8,775 bases of DNA from Chlorobiota bacterium (GTDB lineage: Bacteria > Bacteroidota > Ignavibacteria > Ignavibacteriales > Ignavibacteriaceae). Position 1 is the stretch's first letter, and the number at the start of each line of letters is the position of its first letter. This document shows positions 1 through 5,461 of this stretch, one piece after another. The stretch spans positions 1-8,775 of the forward strand of contig RHKR01000166.1 in the NCBI GenBank assembly GCA_008363265.1, read 5' to 3'. Both the position numbers and the translations under genes were made by a program. The notes under the pieces are model-generated. The model had not been told where the DNA came from, ran no database searches, and saw only the letters and a list, made by a program, of their open reading frames with translations.

Positions 1-416
1 GATCTTGCCTTGACTTGAAAGGATTACGACGCCTTCGCCCTCATAGATTCCGTATTTTTCTTCCATCTTTACGGATCTTGCCTTGACTTGAAAGGATTAC
101 GACTACACTCATAACGATCTCCATAAATAAAATTAAAAGATTTTTTTTTTCTTTACGGATCTTGCCTTGACTTGAAAGGATTACGACACAGAAAGGAATT
201 TCCAACCATTTTTCTTTAATCTGGCAGGATGCGTCTTTACGGATCTTGCCTTGACTTGAAAGGATTACGACTTACTGAGGCTGGAACATTTGTCCCACCT
301 CTGTTTTCTTTCGACTTTACGGATCTTGCCTTGACTTGAAAGGATTACGACACAACAATGTGTCCGCAGAAAGAATGTCAGTACGTCGCAAACTGTTGCT
401 TTACGGATCTTGCCTT
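1..416. CRISPR. CRISPR array, right-hand end, last repeat truncated
   Basis: Identical 37-nt repeats lie at 67-103, 151-187, 235-271 and 315-351. A 30-nt partial copy opens the window (1-30) and an 18-nt partial copy closes the array (399-416). The unit starts CTTTACGGATC and ends AAAGGATTACGAC, with a short CCTT/AAGG stem inside. Spacers are all different: 31-66 (36 nt), 104-150 (47), 188-234 (47), 272-314 (43), 352-398 (47). Read on the minus strand the repeat starts GTCGTAATCCTTT, like the GTNNNAATCC start of many type I-B/III repeats, so transcription toward lower coordinates with the leader once at the right is likely (inference). The last repeat breaks at base 18 directly against a REP-like hairpin, so the right flank or leader seems lost. 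Spacers of 36-47 nt suit type III or I but do not decide it, and no cas gene is in view. Confidence 0.93.
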
Positions 417-450
417 CCCCCGGGATGAATCCCGGGGCTATTGGTTTGGT
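417..450. repeat. REP-like hairpin, copy 1
   Basis: The core CCCCGGGATGAATCCCGGGG (418-437) is self-complementary over nine base pairs with GA at the centre, preceded by an extra C and followed by CTATTGGTTTGGT. The same unit recurs at 526-559 and 1269-1300. It abuts the broken CRISPR repeat at 416. GGGCTATT-tailed palindromes of this kind are typical of REP elements mobilised by Y1/RAYT transposases; no transposase is in the window. Confidence 0.8.
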
Positions 451-475
451 TAACCAGAATGAATGCCTTGCGGAT

Positions 476-514
476 AATCCTGCGAATCCTGAAATCATGT
501 AAATCGTGATTCAG
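476..514. repeat. AATCCTG-type micro-repeat
   Basis: Four degenerate units of 8-9 bp (AATCCTGCG, AATCCTGAA, AATCATGTA, AATCGTGAT) run from 476 to 510. The second half can fold, CTGAAATCA (489-497) with TGATTCAG (507-514) and one bulged A. It lies between the first two REP-like hairpins. I see no coding signal in it. Similar AATCCTG runs occur between genes in FCB-group bacteria, from memory. Confidence 0.5.
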
Positions 515-525
515 ACAATTTTCCT

Positions 526-559
526 CCCCCGGGATGAATCCCGGGGCTATTGGTTTGGT
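526..559. repeat. REP-like hairpin, copy 2
   Basis: This is the same 34-bp unit as at 417-450, including the extra leading C and the CTATTGGTTTGGT tail. It forms the left end of composite repeat block A. Confidence 0.8.
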
Positions 560-912
560 ATGGGTGTGGGATATGCCGCTTTCTACCAATGGTAGAACCC
601 TGGCGGGGTCAGTTCGGTGAGTCGGGATCGCAAGCAAGGATACACTCGCCACAAGGTATGTGAATATTGGTGCTCCACCGGTATGGAAAAGATGGTTGGC
701 TTGAGTTTCTTCCGATTGTTGGGCGTTGCTCCCTTCTGACGGGGAACAAAGATATTAAAGATTTTTAAAGATGGAAAAGATGTTTATCCGGAGTTTCTTC
801 TGATAGTCGGGTGCACTTCCCTTCAAGGAGGCACCCTGATTCGACTTCTGCAGAAATGATAGAAGTATATCTTTAACATCTTTGTTCATCTTTCGCATCT
901 TTGTTCATCTTT
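526..912. repeat. Composite repeat block A
   Basis: The block starts with a REP-like hairpin (526-559) and a small hairpin CTACCAATGGTAG (583-595). From 628 it has a segment starting TCGCAAGCA and running through GAATATTGGTGC to ATGGAAAAGATG (683). A second ATGGAAAAGATG unit (771-912) contains a hairpin with GGGTGC/GCACCC arms and ends in a run of ATCTTT words (TTTGTTC, TTTCGC). The AAAGAT words at 749-782 are complementary to the CATCTTT words at 878-912, so the right half could fold into one long stem. Block B (1269-1568) has the same order: hairpin to TCGCAAGCA is 102 bp in both. Relative to B, block A carries an extra internal ATGGAAAAGATG unit of about 88 bp. I see no gene here. Confidence 0.7.
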
Positions 913-1025
913 TAATATATTTGAGTTCTTGCTCTAAAGGATTATGGTATAAAGACCGTGGTTGGTACCATGTAATACATGAATCCCTTTGTCAGGCTAA
1001 ATCAGTTTGAACCGGGGATTTCCTT

Positions 1026-1062
1026 GATGCGACCGGAGAATTTCCGGCGAAAGGATTGCGGT
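1026..1062. repeat. Degenerate CRISPR-repeat-like unit 1
   Basis: A perfect five-pair hairpin (CCGGA 1033-1037, loop GAATT, TCCGG 1043-1047) is followed by CGAAAGGATTGCGGT. The end resembles the GAAAGGATTACGAC end of the array repeats at 1-416. It lies 79 bp before a second unit of the same design, close to the 73-84-bp period of the array. A weaker relative, AAAGGATTATGG, is at 936-947. It may be a relic of another array or an unrelated structured repeat. Confidence 0.4.
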
Positions 1063-1104
1063 TAGAGGTTACATCCTGCCGGATAGCTATTTTTATTTCC
1101 TTGT

Positions 1105-1141
1105 CGTGTGCGAAGGTTTTCTTCGGCAAAAGGATTGTAAC
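1105..1141. repeat. Degenerate CRISPR-repeat-like unit 2
   Basis: A hairpin with a different stem (CGAAG 1111-1115, loop GTTTT, CTTCG 1121-1125) is followed by GCAAAAGGATTGTAAC. Over the 14 bases ending in GGATTG it matches unit 1 at 13, while the stems differ but both pair perfectly. On the minus strand it begins GTTACAATCCTTTTGC, a common CRISPR-repeat start. Confidence 0.42.
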
Positions 1142-1150
1142 TGAAAACAA

Positions 1151-1252
1151 ATGGAGAATAAAATGTTTTGGGCAAATTTGTGGATTTTCATAAAGGAGCT
1201 ATTCGAAAAAGATCTTGGGATGGAAATCCGGGATTTACCGGAAGTGGATTAA
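1151..1252 (+). CDS. Small ORF, 33 codons, possible gene fragment
   Basis: An ATG at 1151 (or the in-frame ATG at 1163, with GGAG 8 nt upstream) opens a peptide starting MENKMFWANLWIFIKELFEK and ending with an acidic stretch, then TAA at 1250. Hydrophobic and aromatic residues followed by alternating charges look more protein-like than the surrounding repeats. It sits right after a CRISPR-like unit, and a REP-like hairpin starts 17 bp after its stop, so it may be the stub of a gene lost by rearrangement. I do not recognise the family, and it may be chance. Confidence 0.25.
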   Translation: MENKMFWANLWIFIKELFEKDLGMEIRDLPEVD

Positions 1253-1268
1253 AGGAGATCATCCCCTA

Positions 1269-1300
1269 CCCCCGGGATGAATCCCGGGGCTATTGGTGGG
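1269..1300. repeat. REP-like hairpin, copy 3
   Basis: The 22-bp hairpin core is identical to copies 1 and 2, but the tail diverges after CTATTGGT. It forms the left end of composite block B. Confidence 0.8.
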
Positions 1301-1354
1301 TGATGGTTTTGGGGGCTGTCGTCCTATCGACATTCCGTACCTGCAGAGCAGGGC

Positions 1355-1370
1355 CTGCCCCATGGGGCAG
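1355..1370. repeat. Perfect 16-bp palindrome inside block B
   Basis: CTGCCCCATGGGGCAG is fully self-complementary. At the corresponding place in block A there is a different hairpin (CTACCAATGGTAG, 583-595), so hairpin-forming ability rather than sequence seems shared. Confidence 0.6.
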
Positions 1371-1620
1371 TCGCAAGCAGGGATGCATGCTCCACAAAGT
1401 GTGTGAATATTGGTGCCCTACCGGTATGGAAAAGATGTTTATCCGTAGTTTCTTCTGATAGCCAGGCGCACTTCCCTTCTAAGAGGCACCCTTATCCACC
1501 TTCTGCAGAAATGATAGAAGCAAATCTTTAACATCTTTTCTCATCTTTCGCATCTTTGTTCATCTTTCCTCATCTTTCCTCATCTTTAACATCTTTGTTC
1601 TTCTTTGTTCATCTCCCTCT

Positions 1621-1651
1621 TCCGGAAAAATTGGAATTGGTTCACTCTATA
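1621..1651 (+). promoter_or_regulatory. Candidate promoter/operator upstream of the SF1A helicase
   Basis: TCCGGAAAAATTGGAAT, three variable bases, then TTCACTCTATA. The same 31 bp recurs at 5301-5331, differing only in the three variable bases. It ends 44 bp before the helicase ATG, and the second copy lies 43 bp before an ATG as well. TATAGA/TATAAG at the end could be a -10 box, but no good -35 box at standard spacing is obvious. A shared operator is equally possible. Confidence 0.5.
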
Positions 1652-1659
1652 GAAACAGA

Positions 1660-1698
1660 ATGAACAATCAACCAATAAGCAGGAAAAAAGAACAATGA
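1660..1698 (+). CDS. 12-codon upstream ORF overlapping the helicase start
   Basis: ATG at 1660 encodes MNNQPISRKKEQ, and its TGA (1696-1698) overlaps the helicase ATG as ATGA. It could be a leader peptide coupling translation, or it could be chance. The stretch AGGAAAAAAG (1681-1690) inside it is the likely ribosome-binding site of the helicase. Confidence 0.18.
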   Translation: MNNQPISRKKEQ

Positions 1699-2852
1699 AC
1701 TGGCTTGTACCATACGACAGACTTGACAATGAACAGAGAGGGGTCCTCCAGAGCTTTCAGGCTCAGCCGAAGAAGAATCTCTGGATCACGGGTTATGCCG
1801 GAAGCGGGAAGTCGGTTCTTCTTATTCATATCCTCATCACGATCAAGGAGAGGTTTCCCTCCGCGAGCGTTTGTGTTGTTGGTTTTACCCACGCGCTGAT
1901 CGATCAACTGAGGTCGGGTATCCCGTTTCAGTACCGTCCGGGTGTTGAAGTGATGACCCCTCAGAAGTTTGCGAAGAGTTATATACGGTGGGACTACATC
2001 CTTGTTGATGAAGTGCAGGACCTCAAGCATGATTTCTTTACCGATCTTAGCGGGAGAGGCTCAACTGTTATCGCTGCCGGGGATATGAACCAGTCGATCT
2101 ACGAAGACACCTGCCCCGAGTACGACATTATAGATTACCTCGATCTCGATATCCGCCGGCTCAATATCATCCACCGCCTCAGCCGCAACGCCAGGACCTT
2201 GGCCGCGCCGTTCTGCACCGACAAATCAGGATTTATGTCAGCTTCGATGAGCTCATCAGTTAACCTTCAGCCCGCCCTTGTTGCCGCCCGGGATTATGAT
2301 GAGGAGCTTGAGTGGCTGGCGGAGTCGTCAACCTCATATGCAGGCAAGGGGTATCACACGGCCATCATCTTCCCCAACCACAACGAGGTGCGGTACTTCC
2401 TCAGAAATCTCTGTGACCATTATGATGTTGACAGCGATTTTGTCCGCGACATGGAGCCGGGTGAGTGGCAGGTAAACTATTATAACGAGATCAACATGGG
2501 GCTGAACAACTCCGGCCTCGATTTCCGGTATCTCGGCAACGGCTCGGGTAACCTGCGGGAATATTACAACAGCCGGAAGGTGCTGATAATGACGATGCAC
2601 AGCGTAAAAGGGCTCGATTTCGATGTCACTTTCATTCCTTTCCTAACCCGGGAACGGGCGATTTTCAGCGGGAACACACCGGCCGAGAACCTCTTTTTTG
2701 TGGCTCTCACCCGCGCGAGGGAGCAGATGTTCCTCTCATACAACAGCAGCAACCCCCACAGATACCTGGGCCTCATCGACGGCTCTTGCCTTAGAAGAGC
2801 CAGCGCCACCGACGAGCTTAAACATTCACATTCATCAGCGGATATGTTTTAG
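1695..2852 (+). CDS. Short UvrD/Rep-like SF1A helicase/ATPase, 385 aa
   Basis: Predicted cytoplasmic ATP-driven helicase or translocase acting on DNA or RNA. Motifs in order: Q-motif LDNEQRGVL (10-18), Walker A GYAGSGKS (33-40), motif Ia GFTHALIDQL (63-72), Walker B ILVDEVQD (102-109), motif III GDMNQSIYE (129-137), motif V MTMHSVKGLDF (299-309), and motif VI FFVALTRAR with arginine finger (334-342). All SF1 signatures seem intact. At 385 residues it is about half the length of UvrD or PcrA (650-750), so the 1B/2B insertions must be reduced and no nuclease domain is seen. The ATG at 1695 follows AGGA by 10 nt and is preceded by the 31-bp element at 1621. The stop overlaps the ribosome-binding site of the next gene, so they likely form an operon. 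Short SF1 ATPases of this type occur in defence islands; its substrate cannot be told here. Confidence 0.9.
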   Translation: MNWLVPYDRLDNEQRGVLQSFQAQPKKNLWITGYAGSGKSVLLIHILITIKERFPSASVCVVGFTHALIDQLRSGIPFQYRPGVEVMTPQKFAKSYIRWDYILVDEVQDLKHDFFTDLSGRGSTVIAAGDMNQSIYEDTCPEYDIIDYLDLDIRRLNIIHRLSRNARTLAAPFCTDKSGFMSASMSSSVNLQPALVAARDYDEELEWLAESSTSYAGKGYHTAIIFPNHNEVRYFLRNLCDHYDVDSDFVRDMEPGEWQVNYYNEINMGLNNSGLDFRYLGNGSGNLREYYNSRKVLIMTMHSVKGLDFDVTFIPFLTRERAIFSGNTPAENLFFVALTRAREQMFLSYNSSNPHRYLGLIDGSCLRRASATDELKHSHSSADMF

Positions 2853-2932
2853 GAGATACGATGCATTACATTCCATTTACAGTTCATGAATTTGCGAACC
2901 GCTTCCGCATGGGGAGCCTGCGAGGAAAGTGA
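2851..2932 (+). other. RBS and 23-codon ORF at the head of the next gene
   Basis: AGGAGA (2851-2856) overlaps the helicase stop TAG and stands 5 nt before ATG 2861, the best ribosome-binding site in the window. The frame from 2861 encodes MHYIPFTVHEFANRFRMG and ends at TGA 2930, while the long downstream ORF lies in the next frame with an ATG at 2886 that lacks any ribosome-binding site. Removing one base, for example from GGGG at 2911-2914, would fuse the two frames. So this is either a frameshift (mutation or assembly error), a leader peptide, or programmed shifting. Confidence 0.55.
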
Positions 2933-3917
2933 TATCATTTTTGTCGGGTTCAATCTTTCATCCCCGGGTGAAGGATCATGGCTGGAGGTTCCCTCATGGG
3001 ATGTGAAGCTGGTGCATCCGATCAGTGAGGCTACGCGGACCGCCATATCTTACCGTTTGGGGAACTGCGTGATCGGTGAACCGGTACCGGCGGAACTGCG
3101 GCAAAAGGTGACGGCTTTCAGGAACCATGAGGTCGCGTCGCGCGCGGCTGATTTCCTGATGCAGAAGTTTGATATTGGCGAAGCTGCTTTTGTTTCGAAG
3201 TGGCGGGAGGCCTGGCAGGAGGCACTCGACCGTTACCGGGATGACGCGGGCTTTGCCCCTGCGACACTTCCTGAATTTTTGGTAAGCTATGAAAGAAGAA
3301 AGAGTTTTGAGAGAAGCGACCTGGGGTTTTTTGAGGATTCCGCGAGTATTGTGAAGCAATCCATGCTGCTTCCTGATGGCTTCGTTCCCGGTGGTGAAGC
3401 CGGGAACAACGGCCATCTTGATGAGGTTTACGCGCTGCTAAGACAAATGGCCACTCTCAGGAACGGCTGGCTGGCAGGAGGAAACACCTCGATCCACACT
3501 CTTCTGAGGGAAGTTGCTGCTGCTCCTGTTGTGGCTGATATCGACGGTCTGATCGATCCCGCGTTCGGTGAGAGGATATCAACATTCGCCATGATGATGA
3601 TATATCTGAAGTTTCGCGCCCTCTGCCGGGATATCAATAGCGACGGCGGCGCGGCAAGGTTCGAGCTCTCTGTTACCCGTCTTCTGCGTGAAATGCCGGT
3701 GGAAACCTCTATCGCCCTCTGCCTCGCGGGTATGCGATTCGGGATTCACGAGTTCTCAGCCATGTTCACCGATCCCGCTGAATTGCCGGCAAAAACCCCT
3801 GCGAGGAAAGATGAATTCCTTCCACCGGCACTTCCTCAGATGGAGTTGTTCGATGTGCCACACCCTCAAATGGTTGCACCCATAAAACCGAAGAAAAAAA
3901 TGAGGATGAAAAAATGA
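2886..3917 (+). CDS. Unknown protein, 343 aa, with QMELF motif
   Basis: I do not recognise this family. The visible start is ATG 2886, but the true start is probably ATG 2861 in another frame (see 2851-2932), giving about eight more residues. The first 60 residues look mixed alpha/beta (DIIFVGFNLSSPG, DVKLVHPI), and residues about 70-290 appear mostly helical. The tail from about 300 is Pro/Lys-rich and probably disordered. It carries QMELF (318-322), matching the bacterial sliding-clamp-binding consensus Qxx(L/M)F, and ends in the basic PKKKMRMKK. No catalytic signature, signal peptide or membrane helix is seen. It follows the helicase directly, so a role as partner or effector of that helicase is a fair inference. 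Its stop overlaps a 15-codon hydrophobic ORF as ATGA. Confidence 0.8.
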   Translation: MNLRTASAWGACEESDIIFVGFNLSSPGEGSWLEVPSWDVKLVHPISEATRTAISYRLGNCVIGEPVPAELRQKVTAFRNHEVASRAADFLMQKFDIGEAAFVSKWREAWQEALDRYRDDAGFAPATLPEFLVSYERRKSFERSDLGFFEDSASIVKQSMLLPDGFVPGGEAGNNGHLDEVYALLRQMATLRNGWLAGGNTSIHTLLREVAAAPVVADIDGLIDPAFGERISTFAMMMIYLKFRALCRDINSDGGAARFELSVTRLLREMPVETSIALCLAGMRFGIHEFSAMFTDPAELPAKTPARKDEFLPPALPQMELFDVPHPQMVAPIKPKKKMRMKK

Positions 3918-3961
3918 ATCTATTTCTCTTACTGCTCATCCTTTTCCTTATCTTTTTGTGA
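3914..3961 (+). CDS. Hydrophobic 15-residue micro-ORF
   Basis: ATG 3914 overlaps the preceding stop as ATGA and encodes MNLFLLLLILFLIFL, then TGA at 3959. Apart from Asn2 every residue is hydrophobic, the length of a short membrane helix. GAGGATGAAAAA lies just upstream in the end of the previous gene, a usable ribosome-binding site. The ATGA overlap suggests translational coupling. It could be a tiny membrane peptide, possibly toxic, or just a T-rich terminal stretch read by chance. The 108 bp between it and the next gene show no clear feature. Confidence 0.3.
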   Translation: MNLFLLLLILFLIFL

Positions 3962-4069
3962 GATCATCTCAATCGGTCTTCCATTCTTTCCCAAAATCCC
4001 GTTTCGATATCAGCTAAATCACTCTTCTGCATTAACTTTGAATTTAAGATCAATTAAATTCCGGGTTTG

Positions 4070-5101
4070 ATGCGTTTTTTGCTGTTGGCTGTTTCGGTTG
4101 CGGTGTTTCTCTTCGCGGGATGTGAGGAGGGGATCGCTCCGTCGAAGAATGAGAAGCTTGTTGACCTGACGGGCGGGTGGCGTTTCCAGATCGGGGACGA
4201 CTCCACGTGGGCGGCTGTTGACTACAACGACAGCAGCTGGGATGTGATACAGGTGCCCTCTTCATGGGAGAACCAGGGCTTCCACGGCTTCAACGGTTAC
4301 GCCTGGTACCGGATATCATTCATCGGCGGAACTGATCTGGCGGGAAAGAACCTCTCGCTCCACCTCGGTTATATCGATGATGTGGATGAAGTGTGGTTCA
4401 ACGGAGTCAAGATCGGCACATCGGGAAATTTCCCCCCCGACTATACCACAGCTTACAACGCCTACAGGATCTACTACCTCCCATCCTCCCTTGTTAACAT
4501 GAACGCGAAGAATGTGATTGCGGTGCGGGTTTACGACGCGCAACTCGAGGGGGGGATAATGTCAGGTGACCCGGGAATTTTCGAGAACGAGACCTACATC
4601 ACCCCCGATATCAACCTTGAGGGGAACTGGAAGTTCACTCAGGGCGACTCCGCTTTTTACAGGAATGACGAGATCAACGACTCGGCCTGGAAGGAAGTGA
4701 TCGTCCCCTCCTACCTCGAGAATCAGGGTTTTTCCGGCTATGAAGGTTTCGGCTGGTACCGGATGAAGTTCGACTACAAAGACAAGGACAAGAAAGCCCG
4801 GCTCCTCCTTCTCCTTGGCAAGATCGACGATTTTGATGAAGTGTATCTGAACGGCCGCATCATCGGGCGGACCGGCAACTTCAAAGACCCCCAGGTGGGC
4901 TATACCCAGTCCCGCGAGGGGATGCAAAACCGGGTTTATCAGATACCTGCAGGGCTTATCCGCACCGACCGACCAAATATTCTCGCTGTACGTATTTTCG
5001 ACGCATTCCAGCAGGGAGGCATCTACTCAGGCCCAATCGGCATAATCAAGAAAGACCGGTATGATGCTTTTATCAGGAAAGCTTATAATAAGGATGAATA
5101 G
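4070..5101 (+). CDS. Lipoprotein with two tandem sugar-binding jelly-roll domains
   Basis: 343 residues starting at ATG 4070; a TTG just before it is less likely. Residues 1-18 form a lipoprotein signal with lipobox LFAGC (acylated Cys18), followed by EE, so an exported, membrane-anchored product is expected. Two homologous domains follow, about 32-178 and 181-330, each with the lectin-like fold seen at the N-terminus of GH2 beta-galactosidases. Matching landmarks are GGWRF/GNWKF, ENQGFHGFNGYAWYR/ENQGFSGYEGFGWYR, DEVWFNGVKIG/DEVYLNGRIIG and NVIAVRVYD/NILAVRIFD. No glycosidase catalytic domain is present, so carbohydrate or surface binding is the likely role. It stands alone between the two helicase/RT units with no obvious tie to them, and is followed by a 7-bp tandem repeat and a nested inverted repeat. 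Confidence 0.88.
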   Translation: MRFLLLAVSVAVFLFAGCEEGIAPSKNEKLVDLTGGWRFQIGDDSTWAAVDYNDSSWDVIQVPSSWENQGFHGFNGYAWYRISFIGGTDLAGKNLSLHLGYIDDVDEVWFNGVKIGTSGNFPPDYTTAYNAYRIYYLPSSLVNMNAKNVIAVRVYDAQLEGGIMSGDPGIFENETYITPDINLEGNWKFTQGDSAFYRNDEINDSAWKEVIVPSYLENQGFSGYEGFGWYRMKFDYKDKDKKARLLLLLGKIDDFDEVYLNGRIIGRTGNFKDPQVGYTQSREGMQNRVYQIPAGLIRTDRPNILAVRIFDAFQQGGIYSGPIGIIKKDRYDAFIRKAYNKDE

Positions 5102-5102
5102 G

Positions 5103-5133
5103 TAGCTATTAGTTATTAGCTATTAGCTATTAG
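5103..5133. repeat. 7-bp tandem repeat TAGCTAT, about 4.4 copies
   Basis: The units are TAGCTAT, TAGTTAT, TAGCTAT, TAGCTAT and a partial TAG, starting two bases after the lipoprotein stop. With TAG in each 7-mer it places stops in all three frames. The right end abuts the outer arm of the inverted repeat at 5133. Confidence 0.8.
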
Positions 5134-5280
5134 TCCGCGGCGGCGGATTAGCTTTTTCAAAAACCACTAAGGCACCAAGGCACAAAGAAAACGATCTTTT
5201 CTTCGTGTCTTGGTGCCTTTGTGGTTAATATCGTTACCAATCCATCATGGCAGACTCAACCCCAATCCGCCCCGGCGGAC
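5133..5280. mobile_element. Nested inverted repeat, MITE/REP-like element
   Basis: The outer 17-nt arms at 5133-5149 and 5264-5280 (GTCCGCGGCGGCGGATT against AATCCGCCCCGGCGGAC) are complementary at 15 of 17 positions. Inside sits a second, longer inverted repeat (5162-5226). The element is 148 bp with no coding potential. The arrangement suggests a miniature inverted-repeat element, but I see no clear target-site duplication. Confidence 0.45.
5162..5226. terminator. 30-bp imperfect hairpin, possible bidirectional terminator
   Basis: The arms 5162-5191 and 5197-5226 (AACCACTAAGGCACC... and ...GGTGCCTTTGTGGTT) are complementary at 27 of 30 positions around the loop CGATC. It lies 60 bp after the lipoprotein stop and before the next promoter candidate, so it could end transcription in either direction, but there is no long U-tract after the stem. 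Words like these recur between genes in FCB-group bacteria (from memory), so it may be a repeat element rather than a dedicated terminator. Confidence 0.4.
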
Positions 5281-5300
5281 CATACTCCCACCAAAAAAAA

Positions 5301-5331
5301 TCCGGAAAAATTGGAATCCCTTCACTCTATA
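5301..5331 (+). promoter_or_regulatory. Candidate promoter/operator upstream of the RT operon
   Basis: 28 of 31 bases equal 1621-1651: TCCGGAAAAATTGGAAT, CCC instead of TGG, then TTCACTCTATA. The neighbouring DNA on both sides has diverged, which argues for a selected element. TATAAG at its end would be the -10 candidate. Confidence 0.5.
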
Positions 5332-5461
5332 AGAGTAGACAAAGTATCAACAATACATGATGAAGGAAGTACAATGGACCCTGTAACCCTTTAGCCCAAC
5401 ATTTTGGTAGAATAGTACCGGATCATCTCGTCCCATCGTTTTTGATTTTTTATTCGATCGG
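5332..5461 (+). other. Leader between the promoter candidate and the RT operon
   Basis: About 130 nt lie between the 31-bp element and the first plausible ORF. AAGGAAG (5363-5369) precedes ATG 5374 by 4 nt, at the same distance from the element as the helicase ATG (43 versus 44), yet this frame stops after MDPVTL at 5394. Two other frames stay open across 5411-5526 without an early start. The segment could be a decayed gene start, a leader peptide, or a non-coding RNA upstream of an RT gene, as known for retrons and some DRT systems. I find no strong extended hairpin by eye. Confidence 0.3.

Larger units (their letters stand above)
1269..1568. repeat. Composite repeat block B
   Basis: This is the second copy of the composite at 526-912: REP-like hairpin, about 70 bp of variable DNA with its own palindrome (1355-1370), TCGCAAGCAGGGATGCATGC at 1371, GAATATTGGTGC, then ATGGAAAAGATG (1426) through a GCGCAC/GGCACC hairpin to ATCTTT words. 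1426-1568 is nearly collinear with 771-912. It lacks the extra internal unit of block A. The CATCTTT words continue past the block to about 1612. A reading frame crossing it only reads the palindromes and is not a gene. Confidence 0.7.

Noticed and set aside
265..652. Minus-strand ORFs over the CRISPR end and REP hairpins
   Set aside because: Their peptides are translations of repeats (the recurrent PIAPGFIPGE is the hairpin read backwards).
1168..1458. 96-codon plus-strand ORF across block B
   Set aside because: It reads through the REP-like hairpin, the CTGCCCCATGGGGCAG palindrome and repeat words present elsewhere; no ribosome-binding site or protein-like pattern.
2838..2849. C-terminal SADMF of the SF1A helicase as a clamp-binding motif like DnaE QADMF
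   Set aside because: It lacks the key Gln and is only four matching residues at a chain end, so chance is likely.
4067..4069. TTG start for the lipoprotein
   Set aside because: The ATG directly after it gives a cleaner signal peptide, and the sequence offers no reason to prefer TTG.
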